From Gossypium raimondii (Eukaryota > Streptophyta > Magnoliopsida > Malvales > Malvaceae): DNA of 64,000 nt. The notes beneath the pieces were generated by a model. The model was not told where the DNA came from. It made no database searches and saw only the letters and a list, made by a program, of their open reading frames with translations. The stretch spans positions 12,214,001 to 12,278,000 of the forward strand of contig NC_068569.1 of the NCBI RefSeq assembly GCF_025698545.1, written 5' to 3'. Positions 12,849-25,368 of the stretch are shown here, piece by piece (position 1 is the stretch's first letter; every line of letters begins with the position of its first letter). The position numbers and the translations under genes were made by a program.

Positions 12849-14492
12849 ACGATATATGTTGAAAACATGGTTAAATGCTCCGTGATTGCGTCTTCATTTT
12901 ATATCTTTTGTCGCCATGAATTTTTCTCTTTTGTATTCATTTGATTCTTTAGATGTAATTGGTGTGTGATACAATTGGATTTTTACATCTTGTAAAATCT
13001 TCTGGTGCAATAACAAGATTTCATCAATCTCCCAATGCTTCTTTATCTTTGATGTCCAACCAGTAAAGTGACATTCTTCACATACTAGGTTAATTCGATT
13101 AAGTTTATTGAGTTTCGAGTTTCATATTTAATTGATCCCAAAGAACGGCTAGGTTTCCGGTTCCAAAACAAAGCAATGGTTACTCAAGAACATTTTTCTC
13201 CTCAAGGCAGCACTAATCAAAGAAACTAATCTTCAATCATGTACAATCCATGATTATAGAGTAGTAGTATTTAACACCTCTTATGATCTTAGCTAAGAAA
13301 CACTAACCATAAATTTGCTGTGGAAGAAACAGAGAAACAAAATTCAGAATATCGGCACTGACAAAGCAACCATGTTGAAATTACACTCAAAAGCCTTGGT
13401 ATTCTTTAACGAAACTAGTCCACACGGTTTGGAACAAGAACTAAATAACCTAGCTAAGAAACTAAGCCGCAAAAGTGACAATAAAAGAATGTAATCAAAG
13501 CTAGGAACCAACAACTAGCAACTATCAGCATTCACAGTATAACTACGACAAAATTTCATTACTGTTTTTCTAGCTAGGTCTGATGCCCCTTATTCTTAAA
13601 AAAAAAAAAAAAAGAAAACACATCGAGCCTTGAAATGAAATAGACGTATAGAAACCAAACCCTTTGTGACTTTGACGAATTGCCATGTCTACTGAAGCCC
13701 CATGAACCGATGGTTCTGCATTAAAAAGAAACCGAACAATATATCAGGCACATGACTGATGACTCAGCTTTATGTTAAGTTATGCAAGGGGGTAATGACA
13801 GAGCCACTAATCAAGTTTCTTCTTTTTATTTTTTTGTTTTTTTAACATGGAACAATATATCAGTATCAAGCACCAACAATTAAGTTGACCAAGATATTTT
13901 CCCCAGTTGACACTAGAAATTGGAATGCTGTACACATATAGACATCCAATCATTTATATGGAACTTCTAAGTTGGAAATGGAGGGGAGGTCAAAATACAA
14001 TTGCCCTTGGCAGATGATCCTTAATTCCATGAGGCAGGCAATTAATCCCAGACATAGCCTTCAGCATATTATGCAAAGCCAAATTTTGCCAAGTTTTCTA
14101 GAGGATAATTGAAGAAAATGAGCGCATCAATTGAACATGCTACCATATGATGTTTCATCATTCATCAAGCCTATTTGGATCAACCTGGATAATTGGTGAT
14201 TACTGTAATAATGAAGCCAGAAAGAAAAAGAAAAACACGCACACACAGAGAGAGAAAAATCAAGGCCATTGAAGAAGATTGTAAAAGAATGCCAGATAGT
14301 TGAAGAACAACCATACGATATGAGGAGCAATAAGTTCCAGATATCAAGATGCAGTTACATAATCCTAGTGTTCTCATGTGAGCACACACAAGAGGATATG
14401 AGCTACCGAGCATATCTTAATATGAAGTACTGCAAACTGTAAAGGAAAGTATACTGCAGTTATTAAATTCAATGGATAAATCAAACCTGCAA
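12849..14492. other. 3' flanks of two convergent genes
   Basis: Starts with the AWPM-19 3' UTR and runs into the 3' side of the next minus-strand gene. Short AT-rich and poly-A stretches occur (for example 13598-13614). No coding exon or dated repeat was recognised. Confidence 0.4.
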
Positions 14493-16224
14493 TTATCTCC
14501 CAGAACCAGTAAGAACATCAAGCAATCCGCAGCAACTGAACAACGAGGTTCTTTGCACCACTGGTGGAGTCGAAGCAACAAGAGGCTTGGGAACCAATGC
14601 AGCAAATAAACAAGAAAACCCATTAAGTCAACTTAAATAAAGAATTTTAAACCAGCAACTTTAGAAAACAATAGGAGCAAAGATATACCTGCTTTTCAGA
14701 ATGATCATGGGACTCAAGATGTTGGGGATTTTCCACCACAGTACTACTTTCAGCAGTAGAAGTAGCAGAGGATGATACATTTTTTCCTTCATTTTCTCCC
14801 AACTCAACCTGAGAGACACCATTTGAAGAAGGCAATAATTTCTCTTCACTTTCCTTCAACCCTGGTTCAACTACAACAGACACTGATTTGTTTGCAGAAA
14901 CTTCTGCAGCATGATCCAGTTCCTCTGGCACATATAACCCACTTTTTACCAAATTGTCAACGTTAGCAGTTTCAACTGCAGAATTACTATCAACATTTCC
15001 GACTGCTTCATTCTCAACCAACTTCAGGACTTCTTCAGATGTAACAGTAGCCAGCTTATCCTCATTGCCATATGCAGTCGCTTCAGAAACAAAATTATAG
15101 GCTTCTTCCTTAGAATTCTTCTGAGTGACTTGAGATTCATCATCTGAACTGCTCCTGCTACTGCTGCTACTAGAGCTCTTCTCATGCTTAATGTGCCGAA
15201 TGGCGACAAGCGTGGTCTCAAGATCCTCCTTAGGTCCCGACTCATCTTCAACTTTAACAGCAAAAACATCATCCGATCTCAATATCTCAGAGCTTTCTGC
15301 ATCTCTATTGGCTTCTTCCACAGACTTGTCCTCAGTTACATGCGATTGAACAGGTGAAGCCCCTCTTTTTCCTTCTTCTTCCCTCTGATTGAATGGATGC
15401 TGGTGATTGGGGTCGCCTTGAGATGCGGGGGAACCAACATCGCCACCGTCACTTTCTCTTTCATCTTGGCTTCTTTGATCCCCATTTCCTAGCACCATTT
15501 GGTAAAATCAGAATAGTTCTAATCACTAAGCAAACAGCAAGTCTACCAACCCCCTCTAGAAATGGCCGAAATAAACACTATAGAAAAACCGAGTGACAAT
15601 TTTAAATTGACTAAGCGAAATTATCTCCGATGATTTTCCATGAAAACTAACTTAAAAAGAAAAACCATGAACACATGGCAATTAAAACCAAGAAAAAAAA
15701 ACGCACCGGACTATAACTTGAGAAATGATAGAGAAGAATTCGGGATCCAATTCATTAATAGCAGGAACTGAGGTAAAAAACAAGAAAATCTCGGAAAAGG
15801 AAAAAAGAAAAGAAAATATCATAAAGTAACCAGTAAGTGATTAAAGAATGACAATCCCAATGAAAAGCAACCGAATCTATTAATCAAGGGTAAGAACTAG
15901 AAAATTAACACTATTAGCTATGAAACCTTCAAAGCAAGCTGATTTACTTTAATAAATATCAAAAACAGTAAATCCAGAAATGAATAGCATCGACAGATGG
16001 ATAATCAAATCAAGATTCAACCAAAAGGACTTCTCATTAATAAATAAATAAAAAGGAAAATACCCATCATCATTAAAGAGAAAAAGAAAACCCAAAAACA
16101 AAGATTCCATAGAAAAGCAAAGCAAAATACCATGTGGGTTGTTGTTAGTTGATGAATTGGTGTTGTTGGTTGCTTGTTCCTTCTTTTTCTTAGCCGCTTT
16201 TCTCTTCTTAGAACCTGATGGCAT
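14493..16224 (-). CDS. Conserved plant protein of unknown function, basic N-terminus and CCGL C-terminal motif
   Basis: Three coding exons on the minus strand, 16131-16224, 14689-15488 and 14493-14585, joined in phase, encode 328 residues. The N-terminus MPSGSKKRKAAKKKKE is strongly basic and could be a nuclear or nucleolar signal. The large middle exon is low-complexity and acidic (Glu/Ser/Asp-rich, with a seven-Ser run near SSSSSSSRSSSDDES) and is probably disordered. The last exon ends in a compact motif, VQRTSLFSCCGLLDVLTGSGR, which I recall as the conserved end of a widespread plant family lacking a defined function. The paired Cys could be lipidated or bind metal; that is inference. A (CT)n tract at 16294-16319 lies in the presumed leader or core promoter. 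Confidence 0.85.
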
Positions 16225-16293
16225 GATTGATGATGATTCCCCCCTTCTCTTTTTTCTCCTCCACAGATCGTGTGGGGTGTCCCCTAATATCCC

Positions 16294-16319
16294 CTCTCTC
16301 TCTCTCTCTCTCTCTCTCT
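16294..16319 (+). repeat. (CT)n microsatellite in leader/promoter
   Basis: Thirteen CT units, 70 bp upstream of the minus-strand start codon; read as (GA)n on the gene's strand. GA tracts next to plant transcription starts are common. Confidence 0.9.
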
Positions 16320-16942
16320 ATGTGCCTATTTGGCTGCTCTCACTCACCGTGGACTATCCTACCTGTATAATACACAGTAAATATTAATATTTTGTAGCTG
16401 TGGTTTCAGAAATTATACAACAAAGTAGTGGCAAAACCCAAAGCATAATTGGTTGCTAGTGCTACAATTCAGATTCTGCTTCAAGCAACGCTCTGTGCAT
16501 TCTCTCTTTGATGGTTAAAACATTTTGTCCTTCATTAACTTGTTTTTATTCTGTACTTTGCTAAAATGGAACTTTTTATTTTATGGCAGGTACAACGAAT
16601 AAGTGACATTTTTTAATTGCGCCATTATTTCATTATTATTCATTTATTTATTTATAGCCACATGATTTTTGTTAGTATACTACTTTTATTTTTATTTTCT
16701 TTGCATTTTTTGGGGGGATTTGATTGTTTCTCTAAATCTGGACTTTTTTATAAAATACACGGCATTGATGGGCCCATAGAGGGTACTTCTGCGGTATATT
16801 TGAAAAATGAAAATGGCTTGAAATCATGAAATTTTGAAAATAAGTGGTACAGCTGTTCATGTATGCAGTTTAACATTTTTTTGAATTAGATTTCAAATAT
16901 ATTTAAAAGGTTTTATTATAGTTTTAGTCCTTTTGCTTTTTT
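16320..16942. other. Upstream spacer, no coding signal
   Basis: AT-rich. It probably contains the promoter of the gene ending at 16224 and a transition into repeats. Short frames here have no recognisable relatives. Confidence 0.35.
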
Positions 16943-18189
16943 GGCTTAATATAATATTTGACACCTAATGCAACAGCCCGTTTTCAATAAAATCAGAACA
17001 GTAGTTTCGGGACTACAAATCTGAGTCAAAAAGAAAAATAATTTTAATATTATTGCATGGTCTGCATTATAATAGGAATAACTTATGAAAATTTCGTTAA
17101 TAAAATTTTACCGATTACATGTTTAATTGATAAAATGACCAAATAGTGTAAAATGCAAAAGTTGAGTTCTAGCAGCTATAGGTAGCAAATAGCTATGGAA
17201 TTCAAAACTTGAGGTCCTTATATGAAATTAGACCATTAAATGGAGTTAGTAGATAATTATGATGATTCATCCATGGAAAATTAAATAAAGAAAAGGACTA
17301 AATTGGAAATTGAAATAATTAAAGATGATAATAATCTAATATCATCTTATTTTCATCATCTTCCCCAATTTTTTATGGAAACCCTAGCTAAGAAAAAAGA
17401 ACTCAAGCAAGCTTAATTGGGTAAGCATTCTTGTCCCGTTTTTAGTAATTTTTATATTTCCGAGATCGCAATAACCTAATCTAGTTAATTTGGGGATTAG
17501 TTTGCAAAGTTATCAAAGTATTAAAATTTTTCCAAGGATGAGTATGCTGAAATTTTGAAATTCATGGTAGAAAAATGGAAGGTTGTTGATAGATAAACAA
17601 CTTTTGTAAAGAAAATTTCCATGAAATTGTGATTTAGGGACTAAATTGAAAAGATGTAAAATTCATGGAAAATTTTTTATTTTTGTGAAATACATGGACG
17701 ATTATTGTTATATGTGAAAATCGGCTAGGCTTGGAATAAGGATTAAATTGCATGAATTTCATTTTCCGAGCCTAGGGATGAAATTGGAATTAATTAAAAG
17801 TATAGGGGCAAAATGGTACTTTTACCTAAGATGTGAATTGGGTTGATTTGAATATAAAATATAATAAATTGGTGATTAAGTTCATTTATATAGATCCGGA
17901 AAGATCAAATAAGGAGTTAGATAGAGGAAAAGAAAAAGTATCGGAATAGTAGATTTTCATACACGAGCAAGTGTTGAGGTAAGTTCGTGTAACTAAATTG
18001 TGTACATTTATATGTTTGAATTAAATGTTGTATATGTGAATATTGAATTGTATAATTGTTATGTTTATGAAATTAATCATATATTCGAAAAATGCTCGAT
18101 AAATACTAAAACCTGTTTGAATACATGAAAATCAATTGGATACAGGGCTCTCGTATTGGTTGTGGTCTTGCATATGTTGCAGACACACC

Positions 18190-18495
18190 ATAGCTCGAAA
18201 GAGCGTCCTATTATTAGCTCTCATGAGCATCCCGTTATACGGTTCTTGCGAGCTTCCCATTGTAGCTCTTCAGAGCGTCCCGATAGGTTCTTATGAGCAT
18301 TCGCTCTTTGTGAGCTTCCTGATATAGCTCGCTTGAACTTCTCGACATATGGCTATCTGGAGCTTCCCGATTAATGGCTCTTCGAAGCTACCCATTATCG
18401 GCTCGTATGAGCTCCCTGAATACGGCTCTTATGAGCTTCCTGTTTTAGCCGGGATAAATTTCCCGTTTATGTGCTTTTATAAGCACTCTCGGATA
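18190..18495 (+). repeat. Degenerate ~28-bp tandem array inside the LTR
   Basis: About ten diverged units built on a 'GGCTCTTATGAGCTTCCCGA' theme follow each other with a period near 28 bp. GAGC and its reverse GCTC alternate, giving each unit some dyad symmetry. Confidence 0.75.
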
Positions 18496-19120
18496 TGAGT
18501 TGACGGATTTACCATATTGTACACTTCGTGTGTACTGCCCATAAATCCATCGATATTTTGAATGATTTAACGGGTAAAGTTCCAGTATAAGATTATATGA
18601 ATTCAAGATGAGTGACTATGAGAAATACTTGATATACAAAAATGTGATATGTACATGTTCATTTGAAACTTGAAGTGATAAATATATGTACGTGAAAATG
18701 GAATATTGATGAGCTCATCCATATTTCTCGGTATTTATATGAATTACATAACTAACATGTTTGATGAGAATGTATATGTGTTTAGGTTATTGATTGCAAT
18801 GATTTGGGTATACTATGTATGCTTACTTTAAATGAACATGATTGGTAAGTTAAATTCTTGTTATACGAACTTACTAAGTATTAAATGCTTACTTTAATTT
18901 GTTTTATTTCCTCTGTTTTATAGTACTCGGAAACTCATAAAGTTGGAGCGGGTCGGAGCGGGTCGGAGCAAGATCACACTATCCTTCAGCTCTTTTTGGT
19001 ATAAATAGCAAACTTTAATTAGGATATAGTGGCATGTTTAGGTTAAATTGGTCAAATGTTGACATACACATGTTTTGGTTGTAAATAGCCATTGGAATGG
19101 CTTGTAATGGTCATGTTTTG

Positions 19121-19142
19121 ATATATATATATATATATATAT
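19121..19142 (+). repeat. (AT)n microsatellite
   Basis: About eleven AT units within the LTR. Confidence 0.9.
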
Positions 19143-19389
19143 GGTATTATCATGTTTAAAGTATGAATATGATCATGCATATATGCATTTGGTATCTAGG
19201 TAAGTATAAGTTTTAGAATGACATAATAATAAATTGTCTATTGGGAAGCCTAAGGATACATTGGTTATATGTGTAAAATGTCAAGTTTAAGATTTGGTTT
19301 TGTCTTGAATTCGTTGGTGAATGTGTTAAAATGTTGATGTAGGTGGAAGACAAGTTTGGGTGAGAAATAAGGCTTGGAAATGACATTAT

Positions 19390-19795
19390 TTTGTCCACAC
19401 GGGCAGAGACACAAGCGTGTGTCTCAGCCGTGTGTGTCACAAGGCCTGGCACACAGGCGTGTGACTTGGCCGTGTGTCCCCTACACCTTAAAATTTCAAA
19501 CCAGAATGTTCAGGTATTTTCATACGGGCAGAGACACGAGCGTGTGTGTCACACGGCCTGGTAAACAGGCGTGTGACTTGCTCGTGTGAACCCTGCACCT
19601 AAATTATGTAAGTCAGTATGCTCACATGGGCGTGTGGTTCGGCCGTGTGACTAAGTTAGTATACAACCTAAATTGGACGTGAGCTGGAACACAGCCGTGT
19701 GCCTCACATCGAATGCCCATACGGCCTAAGACACGGTTGTGTCACTTGGCCGTGTGAGCCACACGGCCTGGCCACGCTGGCGTGTGTCCCCTGCA
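19390..19795 (+). repeat. GC-rich array of CACACGGGCGTGTG-type palindromic motifs
   Basis: Repeated, partly palindromic words (acacgggc, gcgtgtg, ggccgtgtg, cacacggcc) fill about 400 bp in a region otherwise AT-rich. This motif class is common in cotton LTR sequences as I remember them. Confidence 0.75.
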
Positions 19796-20786
19796 CATAA
19801 GGAAAATTTTGAAATTTTACGAAAAATTCCCTGAGTTCTCAATTTAGTCCCAATTTGTTTCTAATGTATAATTTGGACCTCGAAGGTCCATTTGAGGGAC
19901 AATATGATTGAATATGTTTAGTTTCAGATATGAATAGTAAATGATATGAATTAACTGTATTTGTTCTGTAAATTCTGGTAATACTCCGTAACTCTGTTCT
20001 GGCGATGGATACGGGTTAGGGGTGTTACACCTAAACTTGACATTTTTTTTCCTAATTTGACACCTAAACTTTTTATGACTCAATTTGTTGACATTTTTCC
20101 TAATTTGCTACCTAAGCCTTGTTTGGTCCAATTTATTACCTAAACTTGATCCTTTTTTAGGTTTAATTAATACTCAAACTTGTTAAATGATATTAACCCA
20201 AAACACTAATGATGTTAAAAAATCGTGTTATGCTATAAAAATATTATTAGTATTAGAGGAAATTCGTGTTAAAAAATTATGCATTGAGCTATATTTAACA
20301 AATTAATATTGAATAAGAAAACAAGAGTTTTAAAATCCAAAATAAAAGAATTTCATTATTTTAAATTAAAATGAAATAAATAAAATAAACTAAAAGTAAT
20401 TGAACATTAAAAAAAAATTAGGTCATTTGCTACATCTCAATTATACATTAATTATTTTTGTTACCTAAAAAAACATTATTAGTCCATTGGAGTAATTTAT
20501 ATAATGTTTGACAAATTCGTGTATCAAATTGAAAAAAAGATACCAAATTAAAAAGGAATCAAATTCGATACCAAATATTATATTAAACCTGATATTATTA
20601 ATTCAAACTATTAAATTGATGACAATGTTAATAATGTTGAAAATTTCACTTATTAATAATATATAAAATTAAATAAATTAAATTACGTGAAATTAAAATA
20701 TAGCAATTAAACTTATATAAAAGTTAGAAAGTTAAACATTGTTGTACTCGAATCCAAATAAACCGTTAGTTGCGAATGAAAGGGGT

Positions 20787-22026
20787 TTTTACCCAAATAA
20801 CATTAAAAAAATATCTAAATGGCATGTTGAAATAATTATGTACTAAAATGGTACATTCAAATGGGTGGAGGGTGGTGCATAGGCGGCACCACTCTGATTT
20901 TGACACAATTTCATTAAAAAAAAAAAGGTATAGGGGTGTGGTGCTTATCTGATAGGCGGCACACCTAGTATTTCCCCCCCACACTCCCACATCCAGCTCA
21001 TTTTAAATATTTATCAAAATACCTAAATTTTATATATTGCTTTTAATTACAAAAAAAAAAAAAACCAAACAGTTTTGTCCACATCATATTTTTTGCTATA
21101 CTACATTAACAAAATAAATATATCTTATAAATTCCAACTTAAACTCCAACTCAATGGTCTTATTCACAAATTTTAGCTCAATGGTTTAATCTTTTACCTA
21201 CATAAAAAACAAAAATTATATTAAAATAATAAAATAACATGCCAATAAAAAATAACATAAACGATACATAATAAATGCAAATATTATTATTATTTTAAAA
21301 TGATAATAAGTAAAATGTTTTGATTTAAAATATAATACATATAATAACATGCCAACTTAATTATTGTCAAAAATATTTTTTTTTGCATAGAACTTCAAAA
21401 GAAATTTTAATTTTAATATTTATAACAAACATAAAAATAAAATTTAAAAACATAAATTCTTATTCTCAATTATAAAATCTTAAAAATTAGAACATATAAA
21501 CTAATTCCTAATTTATCTCATAAATTCCAAATTCTATATCAATGATCTCATCTTTTACCTACATAAAAAATAAAAATATATTAAAATAATCAAAATAACA
21601 TGAAAAATAAATTTCATAAAAATAAATCTAATCAACCTAAAACACACATAACAAATAAATTACATAAAAAAAATAAAACATTCTTTGTACATAATATAAA
21701 TTGGCTTATTTACTTCAATAAACATTAAAAATAAATTATGAATGAATGAAAATATAGAATAAATACAAACATACCTTAATAGCTCTTTTTAACCAAATAA
21801 TACTTTACAAAAATGTGCCGAATGGGGGAGTGTGGGGAGGGAAAAATACTAGGTGTGCTGCCTATCAGATAGGCAGCACACTCTTATACCCTTTTTTTTA
21901 ACGAAATTGTGTCAGAATCAGGGTGGTGCCGCCTATGCATCACCCTCCACCCATTTGAATGTATTATTTTGGTACATAATTATTGCAACATGCCATTTAA
22001 GTTTTTTTAATATTATTTAAGTAAAA
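20787..22026. mobile_element. Long-TIR non-coding element (MULE-like)
   Basis: The first ~215 bp (20787-21000) recur in reverse complement as the last ~220 bp (about 21805-22026), with distinctive blocks in both arms: 'GGGTGGAGGGTGRTGCATAGG', 'CGGCACCAC', 'ATCTGATAGGC'. The outer ends are TTTTACYYAAATAAYATT. Flanks give an imperfect 9-bp duplication, GAAAGGGGT at 20778-20786 and TAAAGAGGT at 22027-22035 (7 of 9), as expected for an old Mutator-type insertion. The core is AT-rich with two related ~90-bp direct repeats around 21165 and 21535 and no coding frame. Confidence 0.75.
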
Positions 22027-22035
22027 TAAAGAGGT

Positions 22036-24247
22036 CAGTGGTCACGTGGCTTTTGGGATTAATTTATGGGGGACTTCAGTCACCAAAGCATCAAAAGTGT
22101 TGGTTGATTTGGGATCATATCAGAAATAAAGTGGACGATCTGACTTTCTAATTTCTAGTTTTGTACTTGCTGAGCGTGAACAAGAATATTATAAAAATAA
22201 GATGATTGGTTGAATTTCGGCATAGAGAGGGTTTTTTTTTTTACTTTCTGAAATTTATGGATTTAATCATCATAATTTAATTTGATTAATTTTTATATTT
22301 TTTGAATTGGTCGGTTTTAGTTCTTATCTTTTTGAATTTTTGAAGTTTTAGTCTTGATTGGAACAATAGCAGCTAAATTCGTTTGATTAAATTCAATTAT
22401 TAGTCATATATCATGCGTCTAGTTATAGATTTGGTTCATATTCTCCAATTCAATCATTTTATGTCCCTATACTTTTTAAACCTTGAAACTTCTATCTACG
22501 CAAATGACCGTAGTTAATTCATTAACTAGATTTTTAGTAACATGTGGAAATAATAAGCTAACATGACATTACATATCAAATTTCAAAATAGTAAAATTTA
22601 ATGAATTTAATAATTATCATTTGGTGATGACTAAAATTTAAATTTTAAAATTCAAAACTAAAATGACCAAATCAAAGTATAATGATTAAATTCGCAACTT
22701 TCACACTATGCATATAGTCATAACAAAATTTAACATTTTTCTTTTTGAAACAAGAAAAGCTTTTCTTGTCATTTTATATTATATAAAATTTAATTATTAA
22801 CTAGTATGATTCTCTCCCAAGCTTCACGTCGGGTTAAATATTTATTTCATTTCCGATTATAGAGTAGAAAATTAAAGGTTGCAATATGCTTTAAGTTGTT
22901 GTACTATTTATATATTTGAAATTCATCTTTTATACTTTAATTTTCAATAATTTAATCTTTTTTCGAGTTTAAAATATAGGTTTATTTGTTAATACTGTTA
23001 AAATTCAATTAAACTTTTGACGTGACAATTTGAAATTAAAAAAAACTCAATAGGTGTGCATGCAGTAAATGGCATCATAATAGATTTGGATTTAATACAG
23101 AATTTTAATGATGTTAACAAATCTTAAAAGTTTATATCAACATTTTAAATGGAATAAAGTATTTAGACTAACTAATGGATTATAAGAGTTGAGGTATCAA
23201 ATTATTTCAAACCTGAAATATATAGATTAAATTTCAAATTTAAGCAAAATATAAAGATCAAAATTATAAATTAACTATTCTTATACAATCTTAAAAAACA
23301 AAGAGATTAGAAGTAAAATTTAACCATTATGTAAAAGAAAAAGTGAAGAAAGAAATGAAATTAGACAGGTGTCAAGGCCTTAAAACCTTCCTTTTATATT
23401 TAGTAGTATAGATTAGTGATACGCTTCAAAACATTAACTAACCGATCTCGATGTAAACGTGCATGTGCCCACCCATCTTTACAACATATAATAAACTCTA
23501 AATTATAGTGTACTAATTTCCAATTAGAATCAATTTCAAATGCTCTTAAAATAATAGTTTTCAGCTTAATTTAATAATAAGCTTTAGTTGTATCAAAATA
23601 ATAATAAGCTTTAGTTAAGTATGATTTTTTTCATATTTAAATTATAATTCCGTAATCCTTATTTTATTTGTTAATATACATACTTTCTCATGAATTTAAT
23701 ATATATTAGATTATAGTGCATTCATGTCATGGATAAAAATTATATTTAATATATATTTATAAAAATTATATGAAAAGTAAATATAGTTTTAATTGAAATA
23801 ATAATAGTAAGGGTTTGAAATTCATAATTTTTATTATGTGTGGTTATTTTTACGATTTATTTTTATAAATTTTATATAAGATATTAAAATATCTCATAAT
23901 TATATTTATTAAAAATCATTTAATTTTTAATTAAATTAGGGTGACCCACATGACATCAAAATCAATATAGTATCTGTAATTTATAACTATATTGGTATGT
24001 ACTTTTAAAATGATTGCACATATTATTTGCTACAGTGATTCTATTCATAAAAGAATTTATGAGTTCAGACTATGCCATGTCATATTTTAATACATAATTT
24101 CTCATACCAAATTAATTTATTAGAGAAAAATTATTCGTGCTCATGTGCACATGATTTTAGTATATAATTTAATGCATTAGTAATTATTTTATATACTTTT
24201 TTTTGTAAATTCATGCTTATTTTAATTATTTGTGTTGTAATTACATC

Positions 24248-24255
<8 letters not shown>
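22036..24255. other. AT-rich intergenic region with MITE-like remnants
   Basis: No gene seen. 22230-22710 has inverted ends (GAAATTTATGGATTTAATCATC against GAAAGTTGCGAATTTAATCATT), consistent with a ~480-bp MITE; 22885-23300 looks like another AT-rich MITE copy. Beyond 23400 only AT-rich unique-looking sequence was found. Confidence 0.4.

Positions 24256-24289
<34 letters not shown>
24256..24289 (+). repeat. (TA)n microsatellite
   Basis: About seventeen TA units. Confidence 0.9.
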
Positions 24290-25368
24290 CTTTTCATCTT
24301 GTTAACTAGGACTTTGGAACGCCTACCTTGCCGGTTCAAAGTAAGACGAGCACATATCAAGAGATCACACCCTTGACAAAGGTGGTTTGTTTGATATTCA
24401 TACATTACGCTTATTTATTATCTTAATAGGGCAACTTGCACCCAAGAAATAGAAACATCGATATATTGACTGAATCAAGATAGTACAGAATCATTAACAA
24501 GAGAACATGTGAAAGTTCGGGAAGGGGCAGACAATGCCCCTTATAAGGCCCAAGAACCAACCAAAACTCTCTCTCCCTCTCTCACTACTTTCTCCTATCT
24601 CCACTAAAGTTGTCCATGGGCTAGGTTGAGATCCGGTTGCAAAAAAAAAATTCATGTCCATGTTCATTTTTGAGTCGGTTCGGCCCATCCAAAAAGCCCA
24701 TTTTATTGTTAAAAAATAATGAAATATATATTTTAATTGATATTTTATATATTTATATTTAAAATATTTTTATTATTTAATTTAAATTCTAATCAGCTCA
24801 GGGTAAAAAAATTTGTCCAAACCCGACTCAAGTAGGGTTTGGTGGGCTAGTTGTTCCTAGGACAGTCCATCCATTAGGTGGAGATTAGGTTTGTCCAAGG
24901 ATTGGGTAGTCCATCCAACCCCACTTGAGCGGGGCTTGAACAAATATTTTTTTCCGTATGGATTGTCCTAATATATAAAACGTTTATAAAAAAACAAATT
25001 GAAATTTTAACTTGAGTGATAAAATTGAAAATTTAAATATTATGAGTCTAAATTCAAACTTTATCATATGTAGATTTTTATTAATTTAATATAAAAATAA
25101 AAAATATCATCCTAATAAAACCACTTTTTATAAAAGAAAACATGATAAGTACATGATAATTACCTACTTTTTATAAAAGAAAACATGATAAGTGCATGAT
25201 AATTACCTATTCTTCTCAAAGTAATCCTTAAATAACAAACAAATGAAGCTTTAAAAAATGCTTAAAACCATTACAATATGTTTACCATAGGCCACAAATT
25301 TTTACACAAAAAGGAGTATCCCTAGGAAGCTCTAAGAATAACCACTACTTTAAAAAAGGAAAGAAAAG
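24290..25368. other. Intergenic region with decayed repeats
   Basis: 24610-24990 holds diverged GGGCTAGG / CGGCCCATCC / GGACAGTCCATCC words reminiscent of the GGCCCGGGCC hAT family but without ends I can set. 25121-25209 contains a direct repeat. No coding sequence was recognised. Confidence 0.35.
25122..25209 (+). repeat. 44-bp tandem duplication
   Basis: Two adjacent copies starting CTTTTTATAAAAGAAAACAT and ending GATAATTACCTA differ at about two positions (a/g in 'aagtRcatg' and the last base). Confidence 0.8.

Larger units (their letters stand above)
16969..20029. mobile_element. Fossil LTR (solo-LTR-like), probably Ty3/Gypsy
   Basis: The 3061-bp unit begins TGCAACAGCCC and ends GGGGTGTTACA, giving TG...CA borders with a short imperfect inverted repeat, and it is flanked by a perfect 5-bp duplication CCTAA at 16964-16968 and 20030-20034. 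No internal coding region, second LTR or primer-binding site is present, so it reads as a solo LTR. The ends and size recall Del/Tekay-type LTRs (family knowledge, not checked). Inside are two tandem arrays, listed separately. Age cannot be given from one LTR; it is younger than the TIR element it sits in. Confidence 0.8.
16943..20589. mobile_element. Short TIR element interrupted by an LTR-type insertion
   Basis: The left end (GGCTTAATATAATATTTG) matches the right end in reverse complement (GGTTTAATATAATATTTG, ending at 20589) at 17 of 18 positions, and inner 'tttgacacctaa'/'gataccaaatt' type blocks also pair. Without the inserted LTR (16969-20029) and its 5-bp duplication the element would be about 580 bp, MITE-sized and non-coding. 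Its own target duplication is unclear, so the superfamily is open. Confidence 0.55.

Noticed and set aside
14647-15272. Other frames over the large exon of the unknown protein
   Set aside because: Low-complexity shadows; only the frame joined to the MPSGSKK and CCGL exons fits splice sites.
16969-20029. Complete LTR retrotransposon
   Set aside because: Only one LTR-like unit with a TSD is present; no second LTR or internal region.
24310-24345. GGTTCAAAG near a GC-richer stretch, tRNA-like
   Set aside because: No matching A box or cloverleaf arms; not a tRNA gene.
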